Source: Xanthomonas hydrangeae (GTDB lineage: Bacteria > Pseudomonadota > Gammaproteobacteria > Xanthomonadales > Xanthomonadaceae). Taken from it: DNA of 64,000 nt. Below the pieces are notes generated by a model. It was not told the DNA's origin and did not search any database. It was given only the letters and a program-made list of their open reading frames with translations. Every line of letters begins with the position of its first letter. The first letter of the stretch is position 1. Shown here piece after piece: positions 33,109-42,806 of this stretch. The translations under genes and the position numbers were made by a program. The DNA lies in NCBI GenBank assembly GCA_905142475.1, contig LR990730.1:4030001-4094000 (forward strand). The letters run 5' to 3'.

Positions 33109-33825
33109 TCAAGGCCAGGTGACCGTGGCAGTCGCCACCAGATGGTTCTGCGAATTCTGCCGACCGAAGCCGAATTCGGCCGCTTCGCTGGTGTCGTAAT
33201 AGCCCACGCTCAAACCCAGCGGACCGAACGCCTTGCCGACATTCACCCCGAAGTCGTTGTAGTCGTGATCCACCTGACTGAGCGCCGAGGTGTAAACGCT
33301 GTGCCCGGCGTGCGCGCCGAAAGTGAAGTCGTACGGCAACGTCCAGTTGGCATCGAGCGCGTAGTAATAGCCGTCGGTCTTCGACCCATACAGATCGTTG
33401 GTGTAGGCAACGGTCAGGCTATAAGTCTTCAAAAACGTGGTCTTGGTGATCAGTTCTGCATAGTTGGACGCACCCGCTCCCAGGTATTGGTAGCGGTTGA
33501 CCATCACATCGAAATTCCAGTTCGTGCCCAGATCGGTGTTGTAGCCGACAAAGCCATCCACTTCCCAATCCGGATCGCCCGCACCGTAATCGACATTCGA
33601 GGTCCAGGTGCCGATGTATACGCCGAACGGCGTCGTGTACGTGAGTCCGGCCTGGAAGGCGGGCTCTTCATTGGTCTGCGAGATACCGCGGAACAGATAA
33701 TCGCTGGTGACCGCAAAGGTGCCACTGAATGGCGAGGCTGGCGCTTCTTCATCCTGCGCATGCGCCAACGGCACGACACCTAACAACAGCAACGACAGAC
33801 AACACGCGAGGGGGGACGGCTTCAT
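33109..33825 (-). CDS. TIGR02001 / TorF family outer membrane protein
   Basis: A 238-residue predicted outer membrane beta-barrel. A signal peptide (SPLACCLSLLLLGVVPLAHAQ) is followed by the family opening FSGTFAVTSDYLFRGISQTNEEPAFQAGLTY, alternating amphipathic strands (YNTDLGTNWNFDVMVNRYQYLG, YYYALDANWTLPYDFTFGAHAG) and the ending NHLVATATVTW. The family (Gcw_chp, PF09694) is described as putative porins with no fixed substrate. It stands between tdh and the sulfate transporter operon and has its own promoter region of about 290 bp. Confidence 0.85.
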   Translation of the reverse strand: MKPSPLACCLSLLLLGVVPLAHAQDEEAPASPFSGTFAVTSDYLFRGISQTNEEPAFQAGLTYTTPFGVYIGTWTSNVDYGAGDPDWEVDGFVGYNTDLGTNWNFDVMVNRYQYLGAGASNYAELITKTTFLKTYSLTVAYTNDLYGSKTDGYYYALDANWTLPYDFTFGAHAGHSVYTSALSQVDHDYNDFGVNVGKAFGPLGLSVGYYDTSEAAEFGFGRQNSQNHLVATATVTWP

Positions 33826-34009
33826 GGAGCATCTCCTGGGACGATGGGCGGTCGGATGACGCGAAGCGAGCTTGCAGTGACTTTATTAGTCCAACTGTCA
33901 TTGCAGCGCAACATCAACGTCGTACGCCTTTGAACCAGCACACAGGCGTTAACCACCGATGGTGCTGATCAGGATGCCCATCTCATCGACTGAATGCGCA
34001 GGATCTTGA

Positions 34010-34094
34010 GATTGGGGAGTAGGGATTCGTAATGCCAAAGCAAAGGCGGATCCCGCTCTTCGAATCCCGAATCCCGAATCCCAAATCCCCATTC
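34010..34094. repeat. Inverted pair of GGGAATC-type repeats
   Basis: GATTGGGGAGTAGGGATTCG (34010-34030) faces CGAATCCCGAATCCCGAATCCC (34061 onward, to 34094). The pair can fold as a stem with a 30-nt loop, and lies between the porin gene start and the 3' end of cysA. Confidence 0.65.
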
Positions 34095-34119
34095 AATGCC
34101 GGCCCCAGCCGGCGTTGAA

Positions 34120-35151
34120 TCACACCGGAAACACCCCATAATGCCGCGCCGCCAGCCTTAGCTGCTGCCCTGGCTGAAAACTCCCCGCCGAGGCCGGCAG
34201 CTCCACTTCCACCTCGTTGCCCGCCGGCTCAAGTGTTGCGCGCAGACGTAGACGCGCCCCGCTGCGCTGCGACCAGGCCACCGTCGCCGGCCAACCGGCG
34301 TCATCGGGTACCAGATCTTCCGGTCGCACATACACCTCGACCGGGCCGGCAGCCAACGTGGCATTGGCCGCCGGCAATGCATGTCCCGCCACCTGGATCC
34401 GACCTTCCGCCAGCACACCAGGAATGCGGTTCACCGCGCCCACGAACGAATACACGAACGGCGAGGCCGGCTTGTCGTAGATCATCGCCGGGGTGTCGAG
34501 CTGCTCGATGCGGCCGCGGTTGAGGATCGCCACCCGGTCCGCCAGTTCCAGCGCTTCTTCCTGATCGTGGGTCACGAACACCGTGGTCAGACCGGTGCGT
34601 TCATGCAGCTCGCGCAGCCAGCGGCGCAGGTCGCGGCGCACCTGCGCATCCAGCGCCCCGAATGGCTCGTCCAGCAGCAGCACGCGTGGCTCGATCGCCA
34701 GCGCACGCGCCAGTGCCACACGCTGCCGCTGACCACCGGACAGCTGGGTGGGATAGCGCTGCTCCAGGCCATGCAACTGCACCAGCGCCAGCAATTCTTC
34801 CACGCGTGCGCGAATACGCGCTTCAGCCCAACGCTCGTTACCGCGCCGCACCCGCAAGCCGAAGGCGATGTTCTCGAACACGTCCATATGCTTGAACAAC
34901 GCGTAGTGCTGGAACACGAAGCCGACCCGGCGCGACTGCACGCTCATGCGCGTGGCGTCTTCGTCGCCGAACAGCACCTGCCCGCCATCGGCATGCTCCA
35001 GCCCGGCCATGATGCGCAACAACGTGGTCTTGCCTGAGCCCGATGGCCCCAGCAGTGCCAGCAACTCACCCTGACGCACGTCCAACGTGATGTCGTCCAG
35101 CGCGGTGAACGTGTCGAACTGCTTGCGCAGGCGGTGGATGCGGATGCCCAT
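34120..35151 (-). CDS. cysA: Sulfate/thiosulfate ABC transporter ATP-binding protein
   Basis: A 343-residue ATPase that powers sulfate import. Walker [18 protein letters not shown]-loop [14 protein letters not shown], signature [15 protein letters not shown], Walker [14 protein letters not shown] and the His switch [10 protein letters not shown] are all present; the C-terminal third is a TOBE/OB regulatory domain. I start at ATG 35151 because GAGG lies 5 nt upstream and overlaps the cysW stop; GTG 35157 is the alternative. Last gene of sbp-cysT-cysW-cysA. Confidence 0.95.
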   Translation of the reverse strand: MGIRIHRLRKQFDTFTALDDITLDVRQGELLALLGPSGSGKTTLLRIMAGLEHADGGQVLFGDEDATRMSVQSRRVGFVFQHYALFKHMDVFENIAFGLRVRRGNERWAEARIRARVEELLALVQLHGLEQRYPTQLSGGQRQRVALARALAIEPRVLLLDEPFGALDAQVRRDLRRWLRELHERTGLTTVFVTHDQEEALELADRVAILNRGRIEQLDTPAMIYDKPASPFVYSFVGAVNRIPGVLAEGRIQVAGHALPAANATLAAGPVEVYVRPEDLVPDDAGWPATVAWSQRSGARLRLRATLEPAGNEVEVELPASAGSFQPGQQLRLAARHYGVFPV

Positions 35152-35158
35152 GTTCACC

Positions 35159-36112
35159 TCAATGTCGGTGGTTGGCGGCGAGCGAATCGCCGTGTCGCCA
35201 TTCCAGATACGTCTTCAGCGCCAGCGTCAGCAGCGCGGTCAATGCCAGCAGCGAGGCGCAGGCGAACGCGGCACTGTAGGCGTATTCGTTGTAAAGAATT
35301 TCCACATGCAACGGCAGCGTATTGGTGCGCCCGCGGATATGCCCGGACACCACCGACACCGCACCGAACTCGCCCATCGCGCGCGCCGCGCACAGCAGCA
35401 CGCCGTACATCAGGCCCCAACGGATATTGGGCAGGGTCACCCGCCAGAACATCTGCCAGCCGCTCGCGCCCAGGCTCAATGCGGCCAGCTCTTCATCGCT
35501 GCCCTGCTGCTCCATCAGTGGCATCAGCTCGCGCGCGATGAACGGAAACGTGACAAAGGTCGTCGCCAGCACGATGCCCGGCAGCGCGAACACGATACGC
35601 GGCAGCTGAATCAGCATCTCGCCAAAAAACGGCAGCTGCACCTGCCAACCTTCGTCGATCAACGGCCACGCCCAACCGCTGCGCCCGAAGATCAGCACGA
35701 AGATCAAACCCGCCACCACCGGCGATACCGAAAACGGCAGATCGATCAGGCTGATCAGCAAGCGCTTGCCGGGAAAGCGATGCTTGCTCACCGCCCACGC
35801 CGCTGCCACGCCGAATACCAGATTCAGCGGCAGCACGATCGCAGTCACGATCAAGGTCAGCTTGATCGCCGACAACGCGTCCGGGTCGACCACTGCGCGC
35901 AAAAACGTTTCCCAACCACCCCGCAGCGCCTCGGCGAAGACCAGCACCAGCGGCAGCAGCAAAAACGCCAGCAGGAACAGCAGCGCGCCCAGAATCATCA
36001 GCCACTGCACCCAGCGAGGCTCGTTGGTGGCCGAGTCGGTGATGCGGCGCGCCTGTTCGGTCATTGTGCGGTTCTGCAGCATGGAGGGCAGCGACGACAC
36101 AGCATCGTTCAT
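35159..36112 (-). CDS. cysW: Sulfate/thiosulfate ABC transporter permease CysW
   Basis: A 317-residue inner membrane permease with six helices (first [27 protein letters not shown]). The EAA loop that contacts CysA reads [40 protein letters not shown] is typical of CysW. The ATG overlaps the cysT stop by 4 bp (ATGA). It makes the pore with CysT. Confidence 0.95.
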   Translation of the reverse strand: MNDAVSSLPSMLQNRTMTEQARRITDSATNEPRWVQWLMILGALLFLLAFLLLPLVLVFAEALRGGWETFLRAVVDPDALSAIKLTLIVTAIVLPLNLVFGVAAAWAVSKHRFPGKRLLISLIDLPFSVSPVVAGLIFVLIFGRSGWAWPLIDEGWQVQLPFFGEMLIQLPRIVFALPGIVLATTFVTFPFIARELMPLMEQQGSDEELAALSLGASGWQMFWRVTLPNIRWGLMYGVLLCAARAMGEFGAVSVVSGHIRGRTNTLPLHVEILYNEYAYSAAFACASLLALTALLTLALKTYLEWRHGDSLAANHRH

Positions 36113-36969
36113 GCAGGCCTCCGTTGATAGCGCAGCAGGCGTGCCTGCAGCGTATTGACCACCAGCAGGATCACGAACGACAGCAGCAGCATTGCCGCCG
36201 CAATCGCGGTGGCGCCGGCATAATCGAATTCTTCCAGCCGGATGGTGATCAGCAGCGGCGCGATCTCGGTGGAATTGGGCAGATTGCCGGCGATGAAGAT
36301 CACCGAACCGTACTCACCCACACCACGCGCGAAGGCCAGCGCAAACCCGGTCAGGACCGCTGGCCACAGTCCCGGCAGCACCACCCGCCAGACCGTTTGC
36401 CAGCGCGATGCGCCCAGCGTAGCGGCGGCCGCTTCAAGCTCACGCTCGCTCTCGGCCAGCACCGGCTGCACCACCCGCACCACGAACGGCAGGCCGACAA
36501 ACACCAGCGCCAGCACGATGCCCAACTGCGTATAGGCGACCTTGATGCCGACCGCCTCCAGCCAGCGCCCGACCCAGCCGTTGCCGCCGTACAACGCAGT
36601 CAGCGCGATACCCGCAACTGCGGTGGGCAACGCGAATGGCAGATCGATCACCGCGTCGAAGAAGCGCTTGCCCGGGAAGTTGTAGCGCACAAACACCCAC
36701 GCCACCCAGGTGCCCATTAGTGCGTTGAAGGCGCCGGCCACGAACGCCGTACCGAAGCTCACCCGCAACGCCGACAACACCCGTGGCTCGCTCCACACCC
36801 GCCACAGGCCGTCCCAACCCAATCCGCTGGTTTTGATGAAGATGCCCAGCAGCGGGATCAACACAATCAATCCCAGCCAGGTCAGCGTAATTCCAAGACT
36901 CAAACCCAACCCCGGCATCACGCGTCGGCGCGATGACGGCGCTGGATGGGGTGCAACCGACATCTGCAT
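36109..36969 (-). CDS. cysT: Sulfate/thiosulfate ABC transporter permease CysT
   Basis: A 286-residue permease, also called CysU. Six helices, first [48 protein letters not shown] and the EAA loop [25 protein letters not shown] are diagnostic. It begins 3 bp after the sbp stop and ends overlapping cysW. ATG 36963, two codons in, is an alternative start. Confidence 0.95.
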   Translation of the reverse strand: MQMSVAPHPAPSSRRRVMPGLGLSLGITLTWLGLIVLIPLLGIFIKTSGLGWDGLWRVWSEPRVLSALRVSFGTAFVAGAFNALMGTWVAWVFVRYNFPGKRFFDAVIDLPFALPTAVAGIALTALYGGNGWVGRWLEAVGIKVAYTQLGIVLALVFVGLPFVVRVVQPVLAESERELEAAAATLGASRWQTVWRVVLPGLWPAVLTGFALAFARGVGEYGSVIFIAGNLPNSTEIAPLLITIRLEEFDYAGATAIAAAMLLLSFVILLVVNTLQARLLRYQRRPA

Positions 36970-36972
36970 TGC

Positions 36973-37992
36973 CTACTTTTTTGCCTGGATCTGATCGAAC
37001 ACACCACCGTCGGCGAAGTGTTCCTGCTGCGCCTTGTCCCACGACCCGAACGCTTCCTGGATGGTCACCAGCTTGATGTCCGGGAAACGCGCCAGATCGG
37101 CCGGGTCGGCAAATTCCGGGTGACGCGGGCGATAGAAATGCTTGGCTGCCAGCTTCTGCCCTTCCGGCGCGTACAGATAACGCAGGTAGGCCTCGGCCAC
37201 ATCGCGCGTGCCGTGTTTGTCGACGTTCTTGTCGACCAGCGCCACCGACGGCTCGGCCAGGATCGACAACTTCGGCACCACGATCTCGAACTTGTCCTTG
37301 CCCAGTTCATCGCGCGCCAGCAGCGCTTCGTTTTCCCAGGCCAGCAGCACATCGCCGATACCACGCTGCACGAAGGTCGTCGTGGCACCGCGCGCACCGG
37401 TGTCCAGCACCGGCACGTTGCGGAACAGTGCCTGCATGTAGCGCACGATGCGCTCGCGGTCGCCCTTGAAGATGCGGTCGGCATACGCCCAGGCGGCCAG
37501 GTAATTCCAGCGCGCGCCGCCGGAGGTCTTGGGATTGGGCGTCACCACCGCCACGCCGGAGCGCAGCAGGTCCGGCCAATCGTGGATGTTCTTCGGGTTG
37601 CCCTTGCGCACCAAAAACACGATCGTCGAGGTATACGGCGCGCTATTGTCGGGCAGGCGTTTTTCCCAATCGCTGTCGATCAGCTTGGCCTTCTCGGCGA
37701 TTGCGTCCACGTCGTAGGCCAGCGCCAACGTGACCACATCGGCCTCGATGCCGTCGATCACCGCGCGCGCCTGCTTGCCCGAGCCGCCGTGCGAGGTTTC
37801 CACCGTCACCGTGTCCTGCGGGTGTTGCTGTTTCCAATGCGCGGCGAACGCGCTGTTGTAGTCGCGGTAGAACTCGCGGGTGGGGTCGTAGCTCACATTG
37901 AGCAGACCGATGTCGCGCGCGCCAGCCGGGCCGGCCAGGGCCAGCAAGCTGCACAACAGGATCGAAACAAGGCGGTAGCGGGGGTGGGTCAC
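36973..37992 (-). CDS. sbp: Periplasmic sulfate-binding protein
   Basis: A 339-residue secreted receptor delivering sulfate to CysTWA. A signal peptide ([20 protein letters not shown], cut before [17 protein letters not shown]) precedes the conserved [15 protein letters not shown] sulfate loop, the hinge [26 protein letters not shown] and [15 protein letters not shown] start at GTG 37992, which has AGGAGA 5 nt upstream; ORF extension to 38073 has none. First gene of the operon, probably CysB-controlled (inference), divergent from kbl. Confidence 0.94.
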   Translation of the reverse strand: MTHPRYRLVSILLCSLLALAGPAGARDIGLLNVSYDPTREFYRDYNSAFAAHWKQQHPQDTVTVETSHGGSGKQARAVIDGIEADVVTLALAYDVDAIAEKAKLIDSDWEKRLPDNSAPYTSTIVFLVRKGNPKNIHDWPDLLRSGVAVVTPNPKTSGGARWNYLAAWAYADRIFKGDRERIVRYMQALFRNVPVLDTGARGATTTFVQRGIGDVLLAWENEALLARDELGKDKFEIVVPKLSILAEPSVALVDKNVDKHGTRDVAEAYLRYLYAPEGQKLAAKHFYRPRHPEFADPADLARFPDIKLVTIQEAFGSWDKAQQEHFADGGVFDQIQAKK

Positions 37993-38163
37993 AGCAATCT
38001 CCTGGCCGGTGGGGCGCAGCTGAACAGCAAGCATGCCATGCTGCGCAGCGCTACGCGGGTGGTGAAATGACATACACGCCTGCGCTTATACCGATTTTGC
38101 ATGACGTAGTGGTATGCCGCCGTGATCGTTAAAATCGTGCTTCTTCCTGCCACTGCGATCGCC

Positions 38164-39372
38164 ATGACCAACGCTCCCGCCGCGCTGACCGCCCACTACG
38201 CCGCCGAACTGGAGGCGATCCAGGCCCAGGGCCTGTTCAAGTCCGAGCGCATCATCACCGGCCCGCAGGCGGCGCAGATCACCCTCGCCGACGGCCGCAG
38301 CGTGCTCAACTTCTGCGCCAACAACTATCTGGGCCTGGCCGACCATCCGGACATCATCCAGGCCGCCAAGGACGCGCTGGACACGCACGGCTTCGGCATG
38401 GCCTCGGTGCGCTTCATCTGCGGCACCCAGGATTTGCATAAGCAACTCGAGCGCACCATCGCCGACTTCTTCGGCACCGAGGACACCATCCTCTATGCCG
38501 CCTGTTTCGATGCCAACGGCGGCCTGTTCGAACCGTTGCTCGGCGAGCACGATGCCATCATCTCCGACGCGCTCAACCACGCCTCGATCATCGACGGCGT
38601 ACGCCTGTGCAAGGCCAAGCGCTTCCGCTACGCCAACTGCGACATGGCCGACCTGGAAGCGCAGCTGCAGGCCGCCGATGCCGCCGGTTGCAAGACCAAG
38701 CTGATCACCAGCGACGGCGTATTCTCGATGGACGGCTTCATCGCCCCGCTGGACGAGATCACCGCCCTCGCCCGCAAGTACAACGCGCTGGTGCATATCG
38801 ACGAATGCCATGCCACCGGCTTTCTGGGCGCTACCGGCCGCGGCTCGGCCGAGGTCAAGGGCGTGCTGGACCAGATCGATATCTTCACCGGCACGCTGGG
38901 CAAGGCGATGGGCGGCGCACTGGGCGGCTTCACCACCGCCAGGCGTGAAGTCATCGAACTGCTGCGCCAGCGCTCGCGTCCTTATCTTTTTTCCAATTCA
39001 CTGCCGCCGCACGTGGTGGCCGCAGGCATCAAGGCGTTCGACATGCTGGATGCCGCCGACGAGCTGCGCACGCAGCTGGTCGAAAACACGCGTTACTTCC
39101 GCGAGCGCATGACAGCCGCTGGCTTCGACGTCAAACCTGGCGTGCATCCGATCAGCCCGGTGATGCTCTACGACGCACCGCTGGCGCAGAAATTCGCCGA
39201 GCGCCTGCTGGAAGAAGGCATCTACGCCATCGGCTTCTTCTTCCCGGTGGTGCCCAAGGGCCAGGCGCGCATCCGCACCCAGATCAGCGCCGCGCACACC
39301 CCCGCGCAGCTGGATCAGGCGATCGCTGCATTCATCAAGATCGGTCGCGAACTCGACGTCATCAAAGACTGA
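38164..39372 (+). CDS. kbl: Glycine C-acetyltransferase (2-amino-3-ketobutyrate CoA ligase)
   Basis: A 402-residue PLP enzyme that splits 2-amino-3-ketobutyrate with CoA to glycine and acetyl-CoA, the step after Tdh. Seen: [58 protein letters not shown] and the PLP lysine in [14 protein letters not shown]. Length and order match the alpha-oxoamine synthase family. ATG 38164 chosen by family N-terminus. Unlike the E. coli kbl-tdh operon the two genes are separated here. The stop overlaps the ATG of an HNH nuclease gene (TGATG). Confidence 0.96.
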   Translation: MTNAPAALTAHYAAELEAIQAQGLFKSERIITGPQAAQITLADGRSVLNFCANNYLGLADHPDIIQAAKDALDTHGFGMASVRFICGTQDLHKQLERTIADFFGTEDTILYAACFDANGGLFEPLLGEHDAIISDALNHASIIDGVRLCKAKRFRYANCDMADLEAQLQAADAAGCKTKLITSDGVFSMDGFIAPLDEITALARKYNALVHIDECHATGFLGATGRGSAEVKGVLDQIDIFTGTLGKAMGGALGGFTTARREVIELLRQRSRPYLFSNSLPPHVVAAGIKAFDMLDAADELRTQLVENTRYFRERMTAAGFDVKPGVHPISPVMLYDAPLAQKFAERLLEEGIYAIGFFFPVVPKGQARIRTQISAAHTPAQLDQAIAAFIKIGRELDVIKD

Positions 39373-39761
39373 TGCGCACGGTGCTGCGCCAACGGCTGTT
39401 GCTGGCGGCGCACACCGATGCCCAGGCGCATTTACTGGACGGCAGTTGGGAAACCCGCTGCCTGCATTGCCGTCGGCGCCTGCACCTGCGTGCCGACGGC
39501 GAGCCGCTCGGCCACACCACGCTGGAACATGTAGTGCCGCAGGCCTGGTTCGGCCGTCGCGCTGCGGCCGCGCTCTGCGCGAGGGTGGGCGACGATCCGA
39601 ATGCGGCGCGCAATCTCGCCCTGGCCTGTGCCAGCTGCAATCACGCCAAGGGTCGCCGCCACGATGCCAACGGCGCCGGCGACGCACGTGCCGTTGAAGT
39701 GGTCAGCGCCTTGCTCGGCGCCCGTCTGGCGCGCTGGCGGGAGCCGCCGTCAGCGCGCTGA
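39372..39761 (+). CDS. HNH endonuclease domain protein
   Basis: A 129-residue protein with a compact zinc-stabilised HNH fold: CLHCRRRLHLR (first Cys pair), LEHVVPQAWFG (the His of the metal site), then NLALACASCNHAKGRR with the Asn, second Cys pair and final His. DNA nicking or cleaving activity is expected by family; no partner restriction or phage genes are near. Its ATG overlaps the kbl stop, so it is translated from the kbl message. Its last 58 bp overlap the 3' end of the convergent pseudouridine synthase gene. Confidence 0.8.
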   Translation: MRTVLRQRLLLAAHTDAQAHLLDGSWETRCLHCRRRLHLRADGEPLGHTTLEHVVPQAWFGRRAAAALCARVGDDPNAARNLALACASCNHAKGRRHDANGAGDARAVEVVSALLGARLARWREPPSAR

Positions 39762-40566
39762 CTTCCTCGTCGCTGAGCATCCGCCACGCGCCCTTGCCCA
39801 GCTCCCCCATCGCCAGCGGTCCGATTGCCACCCGCACCAGACGCAGCACCCCAATTTCCAGCGCCGCCAACAAGCGACGGATCTGCCGATTGCGGCCCTC
39901 GTCCAGCACGATCTCCAGCCACGCATTGCGCTCGCCTTCGCGCAGCACGCCAACGTGCTTGGCACGCAGCAGCGCACCATCGCCCTCAGGATCGGGATCG
40001 ACCACACCGGCCTGCAACTGCGCCAGTTGCTCGGCACTCGGGCGGCAATCGATCTGCACGTGATAGGTCTTGTCCGGCCCGGTCGCAGGATCGGTCAGCG
40101 CCGCCGCCCAGTGCGGGTCGTTACTGAAGAGCAGTAGCCCTTCGCTGGCCTTGTCCAATCGCCCGACCGGCGCGATCCACGGCAATCCGGCACCATCGAA
40201 GCAGCGATACACCGTCTCCCTGCCCTGCTCGTCGCGCACGGTCGTGACCACGCCGCGCGGCTTGTTGAGCATCAGATAGCAGCGCGCCGGCCCGGCCAAC
40301 GCCTGCCCGTCGACGGTGATGCTCGATTGCTGATCGGCGCGGATCGGATATTCGGGGTCGTGGACCACACGCGCAGCCACGCTGACCCGCCCTTCGACGA
40401 TCCAGCGTGCCGCTTCGGTACGCGAACACACGCCCAATTTAGACAGCACGCGCGCCAGCCCGTGGCGCGGCGCGGTGGTCGCCGTGGCCGTAGCGGCGGC
40501 ACGCGAAGTGCCAGCCGGAGCCCGCTTGCGTTGCCGGGACGTGGCCGGCGGAAGCCGCCGGGTCAT
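39703..40566 (-). CDS. RsuA/RluB-family rRNA pseudouridine synthase
   Basis: A 287-residue enzyme converting specific uridines in ribosomal RNA to pseudouridine. A basic Ala/Thr-rich leader (about 1-35) precedes an S4 RNA-binding domain (LARVLSKLGVCSRTEAARWI) and the catalytic domain with the Asp nucleophile in PVGRLDKASEGLLLFSND, KTYHVQID and LDEGRNRQIRRLL. The RsuA/RluB/RluE/RluF type is clear; the target site is not. ATG 40566 starts the leader. Its 3' end overlaps the HNH gene tail to tail, so the transcripts are antisense over 58 bp. Confidence 0.88.
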   Translation of the reverse strand: MTRRLPPATSRQRKRAPAGTSRAAATATATTAPRHGLARVLSKLGVCSRTEAARWIVEGRVSVAARVVHDPEYPIRADQQSSITVDGQALAGPARCYLMLNKPRGVVTTVRDEQGRETVYRCFDGAGLPWIAPVGRLDKASEGLLLFSNDPHWAAALTDPATGPDKTYHVQIDCRPSAEQLAQLQAGVVDPDPEGDGALLRAKHVGVLREGERNAWLEIVLDEGRNRQIRRLLAALEIGVLRLVRVAIGPLAMGELGKGAWRMLSDEEVSALTAAPASAPDGRRARR

Positions 40567-40585
40567 GCGGTCCCGACCGTCGTGA

Positions 40586-41104
40586 TTACTTGATTTCGAC
40601 CGACTTGCCGTCGGCCGCAGGTGCGGCGGCAGCCGCCGGAGCCGGTGCAGCCGCGCCAGCAACCGGGCGCGCCTTGACCACGCGTACACCGCGCGCCTTC
40701 ATCCATGCATCGAATTCTTCGGCAGTCATGCGCTTGCCGTTCTGGCTCATGTCAAAACGCCACGGCGTGTTGTCGAACGCGGTGGTGGCCTTGTAGGCAG
40801 CTGGATCGTTCGGGTTGACCGTGCCGCCCGGCGGAATCACCTTGGCCAGGTCCTGGCAGCCTTCCACGCGCAACCGCAGCAGCACACGGTCCACCGATTG
40901 CTCGCTGGTGTAGGGCTGGGCCAGCACGCCGGTGGGCATGCCCAGCTGCACGCTACGGGTGTAGAACTCGGCGGCCGCCGGCGCAATCACCGTGGCAGGC
41001 AACGGCAGCGGCTGGGACACCGTGCTGCCGGCGCAGTTCGGAGCGGCGTAAGCAGCAGGAATCAAAGCGAGACAGAGCAAACCTGCCGTGGCGGTACGCA
41101 GCAT
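40586..41104 (-). CDS. Hypothetical exported protein
   Basis: A 172-residue secreted protein: signal peptide MLRTATAGLLCLALIPAAYA, a pair of cysteines (NCAGS near 23, GCQDLA near 82), a conserved-looking middle (FDNTPWRFDMSQNGKRMTAEEFDAWMKARGVRVVKA) and a low-complexity Ala/Pro tail. Family not recognised. It lies 19 bp upstream of the pseudouridine synthase start on the same strand, so cotranscription is likely. Confidence 0.75.
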   Translation of the reverse strand: MLRTATAGLLCLALIPAAYAAPNCAGSTVSQPLPLPATVIAPAAAEFYTRSVQLGMPTGVLAQPYTSEQSVDRVLLRLRVEGCQDLAKVIPPGGTVNPNDPAAYKATTAFDNTPWRFDMSQNGKRMTAEEFDAWMKARGVRVVKARPVAGAAAPAPAAAAAPAADGKSVEIK

Positions 41105-41244
41105 CGGGTTCTTCCAATTATGAGTTTGGTGTTGACGCGGCGAGTGTAGGCAGCGATGAACGCTGTTTCAACCGGAACCGTGCCTGGATGGCAACACAGA
41201 CAGGTTTTAGTGGCATCTCGAGGCGTTTTTCTGGCCCTGCAAAG

Positions 41245-41273
41245 ACAAAACCCGGCACAAGGCCGGGTTTTGT
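41245..41273 (-). terminator. Terminator after ompA
   Basis: A 12-bp perfect stem ACAAAACCCGGC / GCCGGGTTTTGT with 5-nt loop ACAAG; the minus-strand descending arm ends in TTTTGT. It lies 21 nt after the ompA stop. Confidence 0.85.
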
Positions 41274-41294
41274 ATGTAACAGCTAGCAGTCCAA

Positions 41295-42392
41295 TTAGTT
41301 CTGGACGTTCAGCTCGGTACGACGGTTCTTCGCACGGCCTTCCGGATTGTCGGAACCATCCGGGTTGGCGTTCGGAGCAATCGGGCGGCTCTCGCCGTAG
41401 CCGATCGGGCCGACCAGACGCGACGCATCGACGCCGTTCTTGGTCAGGTAGTCGTACACGGTGGTCGCACGACGCTCGGACAGCTTCTGGTTGTACGCGT
41501 CGGTACCCTTCGAGTCGGTGTGACCGGCAACCTCGACCTTCAGGTCGGGGTAACGCTTCAGGATCTCGGTCGCTTCGCTCAGGATCGACTGTGCGTCCGG
41601 ACGCAGGGTCGACTTGTTGAAGTCGAAGTTCACGCCCTTCAGGTCGATCGACACAGGCACCGGGCAACCGTCCGGACCGATGGTCTGGCCAGGCTGCGAA
41701 GCCGGGCACTTGTCGTCGCAGTTGTTGACGCCGTCACCGTCGTCATCCAGGTCTGCGCAGCTCGGAGCAACCGGAGCCGGAGCCGGCGGCGGAGCGGTCG
41801 ACGGAGCCGGTCCCAACGGGATCACGACGCCGACCGAAGCCAGCACGTCGCCGAACCAGTCTTCCTGCGGAGCAGCAACGCTCTGGTCGTTGAAGTCAGC
41901 GCGGTAGGCCAACTCGGCACGCACGGCAACGCGCTTGTCGAAGGTGGTCTGCAGACCAACACCAGCCTTGGCGGCAAAGTTGCCGTCTTTCTGCTGGCCC
42001 GGCGAAACCGGGTTCGGGGTTGCGTCGAACTCTTCTTCCGAACGCTGGTAGCCCAGGCCGAACAGGAGGTAGGGGTTCCAGCCGCGGCCTTCAGCGATGA
42101 AGTGGCGACGCAGGTCGAACGAGATGCCGTACTGGCTCCAGTTCTGATCCTGGTTGGCATCGAAATTCGGGTTCTGATAGTTCAGCTCGCCGTCGATCGA
42201 CCAGTTCGGGCTGACGAACTTGCCCAGACCCAGGGTCACGAACGGAGCATCATTGGTCAGACGATCGCTGTCCTGGAAGTTGAAGCCAGCGCTACCGGTC
42301 AGGTACCAACGGTCATCGAATTCCTGCGCGGAAGCAGCCTGGGCAAACGCCAGGCCGCCAAGCAACGCGGCAGTGAGAATTTTCTTATTCAT
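41295..42392 (-). CDS. ompA: OmpA family outer membrane protein
   Basis: A 365-residue abundant-type porin. A signal peptide (MNKKILTAALLGGLAFAQAASA) leads into an eight-strand OmpA barrel (about 22-190), a Pro-rich hinge (GPAPSTAPPPAPAPV), a calcium-binding TSP3-like repeat (DLDDDGDGVNNCDDKCP) and a C-terminal peptidoglycan-binding OmpA domain (about 245-360) with VEVAGHTDSKGTDAYNQKLSERRA. It ties the outer membrane to the wall. ATG 42392 has GGAG 8 nt upstream; a long 5' untranslated region or promoter lies in the 414-bp gap behind it. Confidence 0.93.
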   Translation of the reverse strand: MNKKILTAALLGGLAFAQAASAQEFDDRWYLTGSAGFNFQDSDRLTNDAPFVTLGLGKFVSPNWSIDGELNYQNPNFDANQDQNWSQYGISFDLRRHFIAEGRGWNPYLLFGLGYQRSEEEFDATPNPVSPGQQKDGNFAAKAGVGLQTTFDKRVAVRAELAYRADFNDQSVAAPQEDWFGDVLASVGVVIPLGPAPSTAPPPAPAPVAPSCADLDDDGDGVNNCDDKCPASQPGQTIGPDGCPVPVSIDLKGVNFDFNKSTLRPDAQSILSEATEILKRYPDLKVEVAGHTDSKGTDAYNQKLSERRATTVYDYLTKNGVDASRLVGPIGYGESRPIAPNANPDGSDNPEGRAKNRRTELNVQN

Positions 42393-42806
42393 GTATACAG
42401 CTCCGTTCTTTGGGAGATAAACCGATAGAGGCGTTGTTCTTGGTAAAGATGCTCGTCACATCCAGAGCCATCGGGGCGCAGATTAAGCCGGCTTCAGTGA
42501 AGATCGCGTTAACGGACATATAACATGTGAAAGCAACCAACAGGCCCGACGATCCCACTCAATACTACGTATACAGTTTCATGAAGAAAAGGACCGGGCG
42601 CCCAGTTAGCACAAGTGCCCCGCATGAACGGCAGCCCAATTAAGCCAGTTGAATACGCTTGCGGTCTGCCCCCCGGGGGACGGGCGGCACGACTCCGCAA
42701 CCACATTGGTGAATGCGAGCCCTAGTCCGAGCAGAATTGTGGGCCTGATGGTTGCGGGCCAACGGCATCACAACGCACCCTGAACTCCCCCACACAGAGC
42801 GCCTCG
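42393..42806. other. 414-bp divergent intergenic region between ompA and the quinone reductase-like gene
   Basis: No supported ORF. It must carry the ompA promoter, but no strong -35/-10 pair stands out. It is less GC-rich than its surroundings near 42400-42640, as expected for a promoter region of a highly expressed gene. Confidence 0.4.

Noticed and set aside
32735..33199. 154-codon ORF in the gap after tdh
   Set aside because: It runs through the large inverted repeat, has no ribosome site and no protein-like composition.
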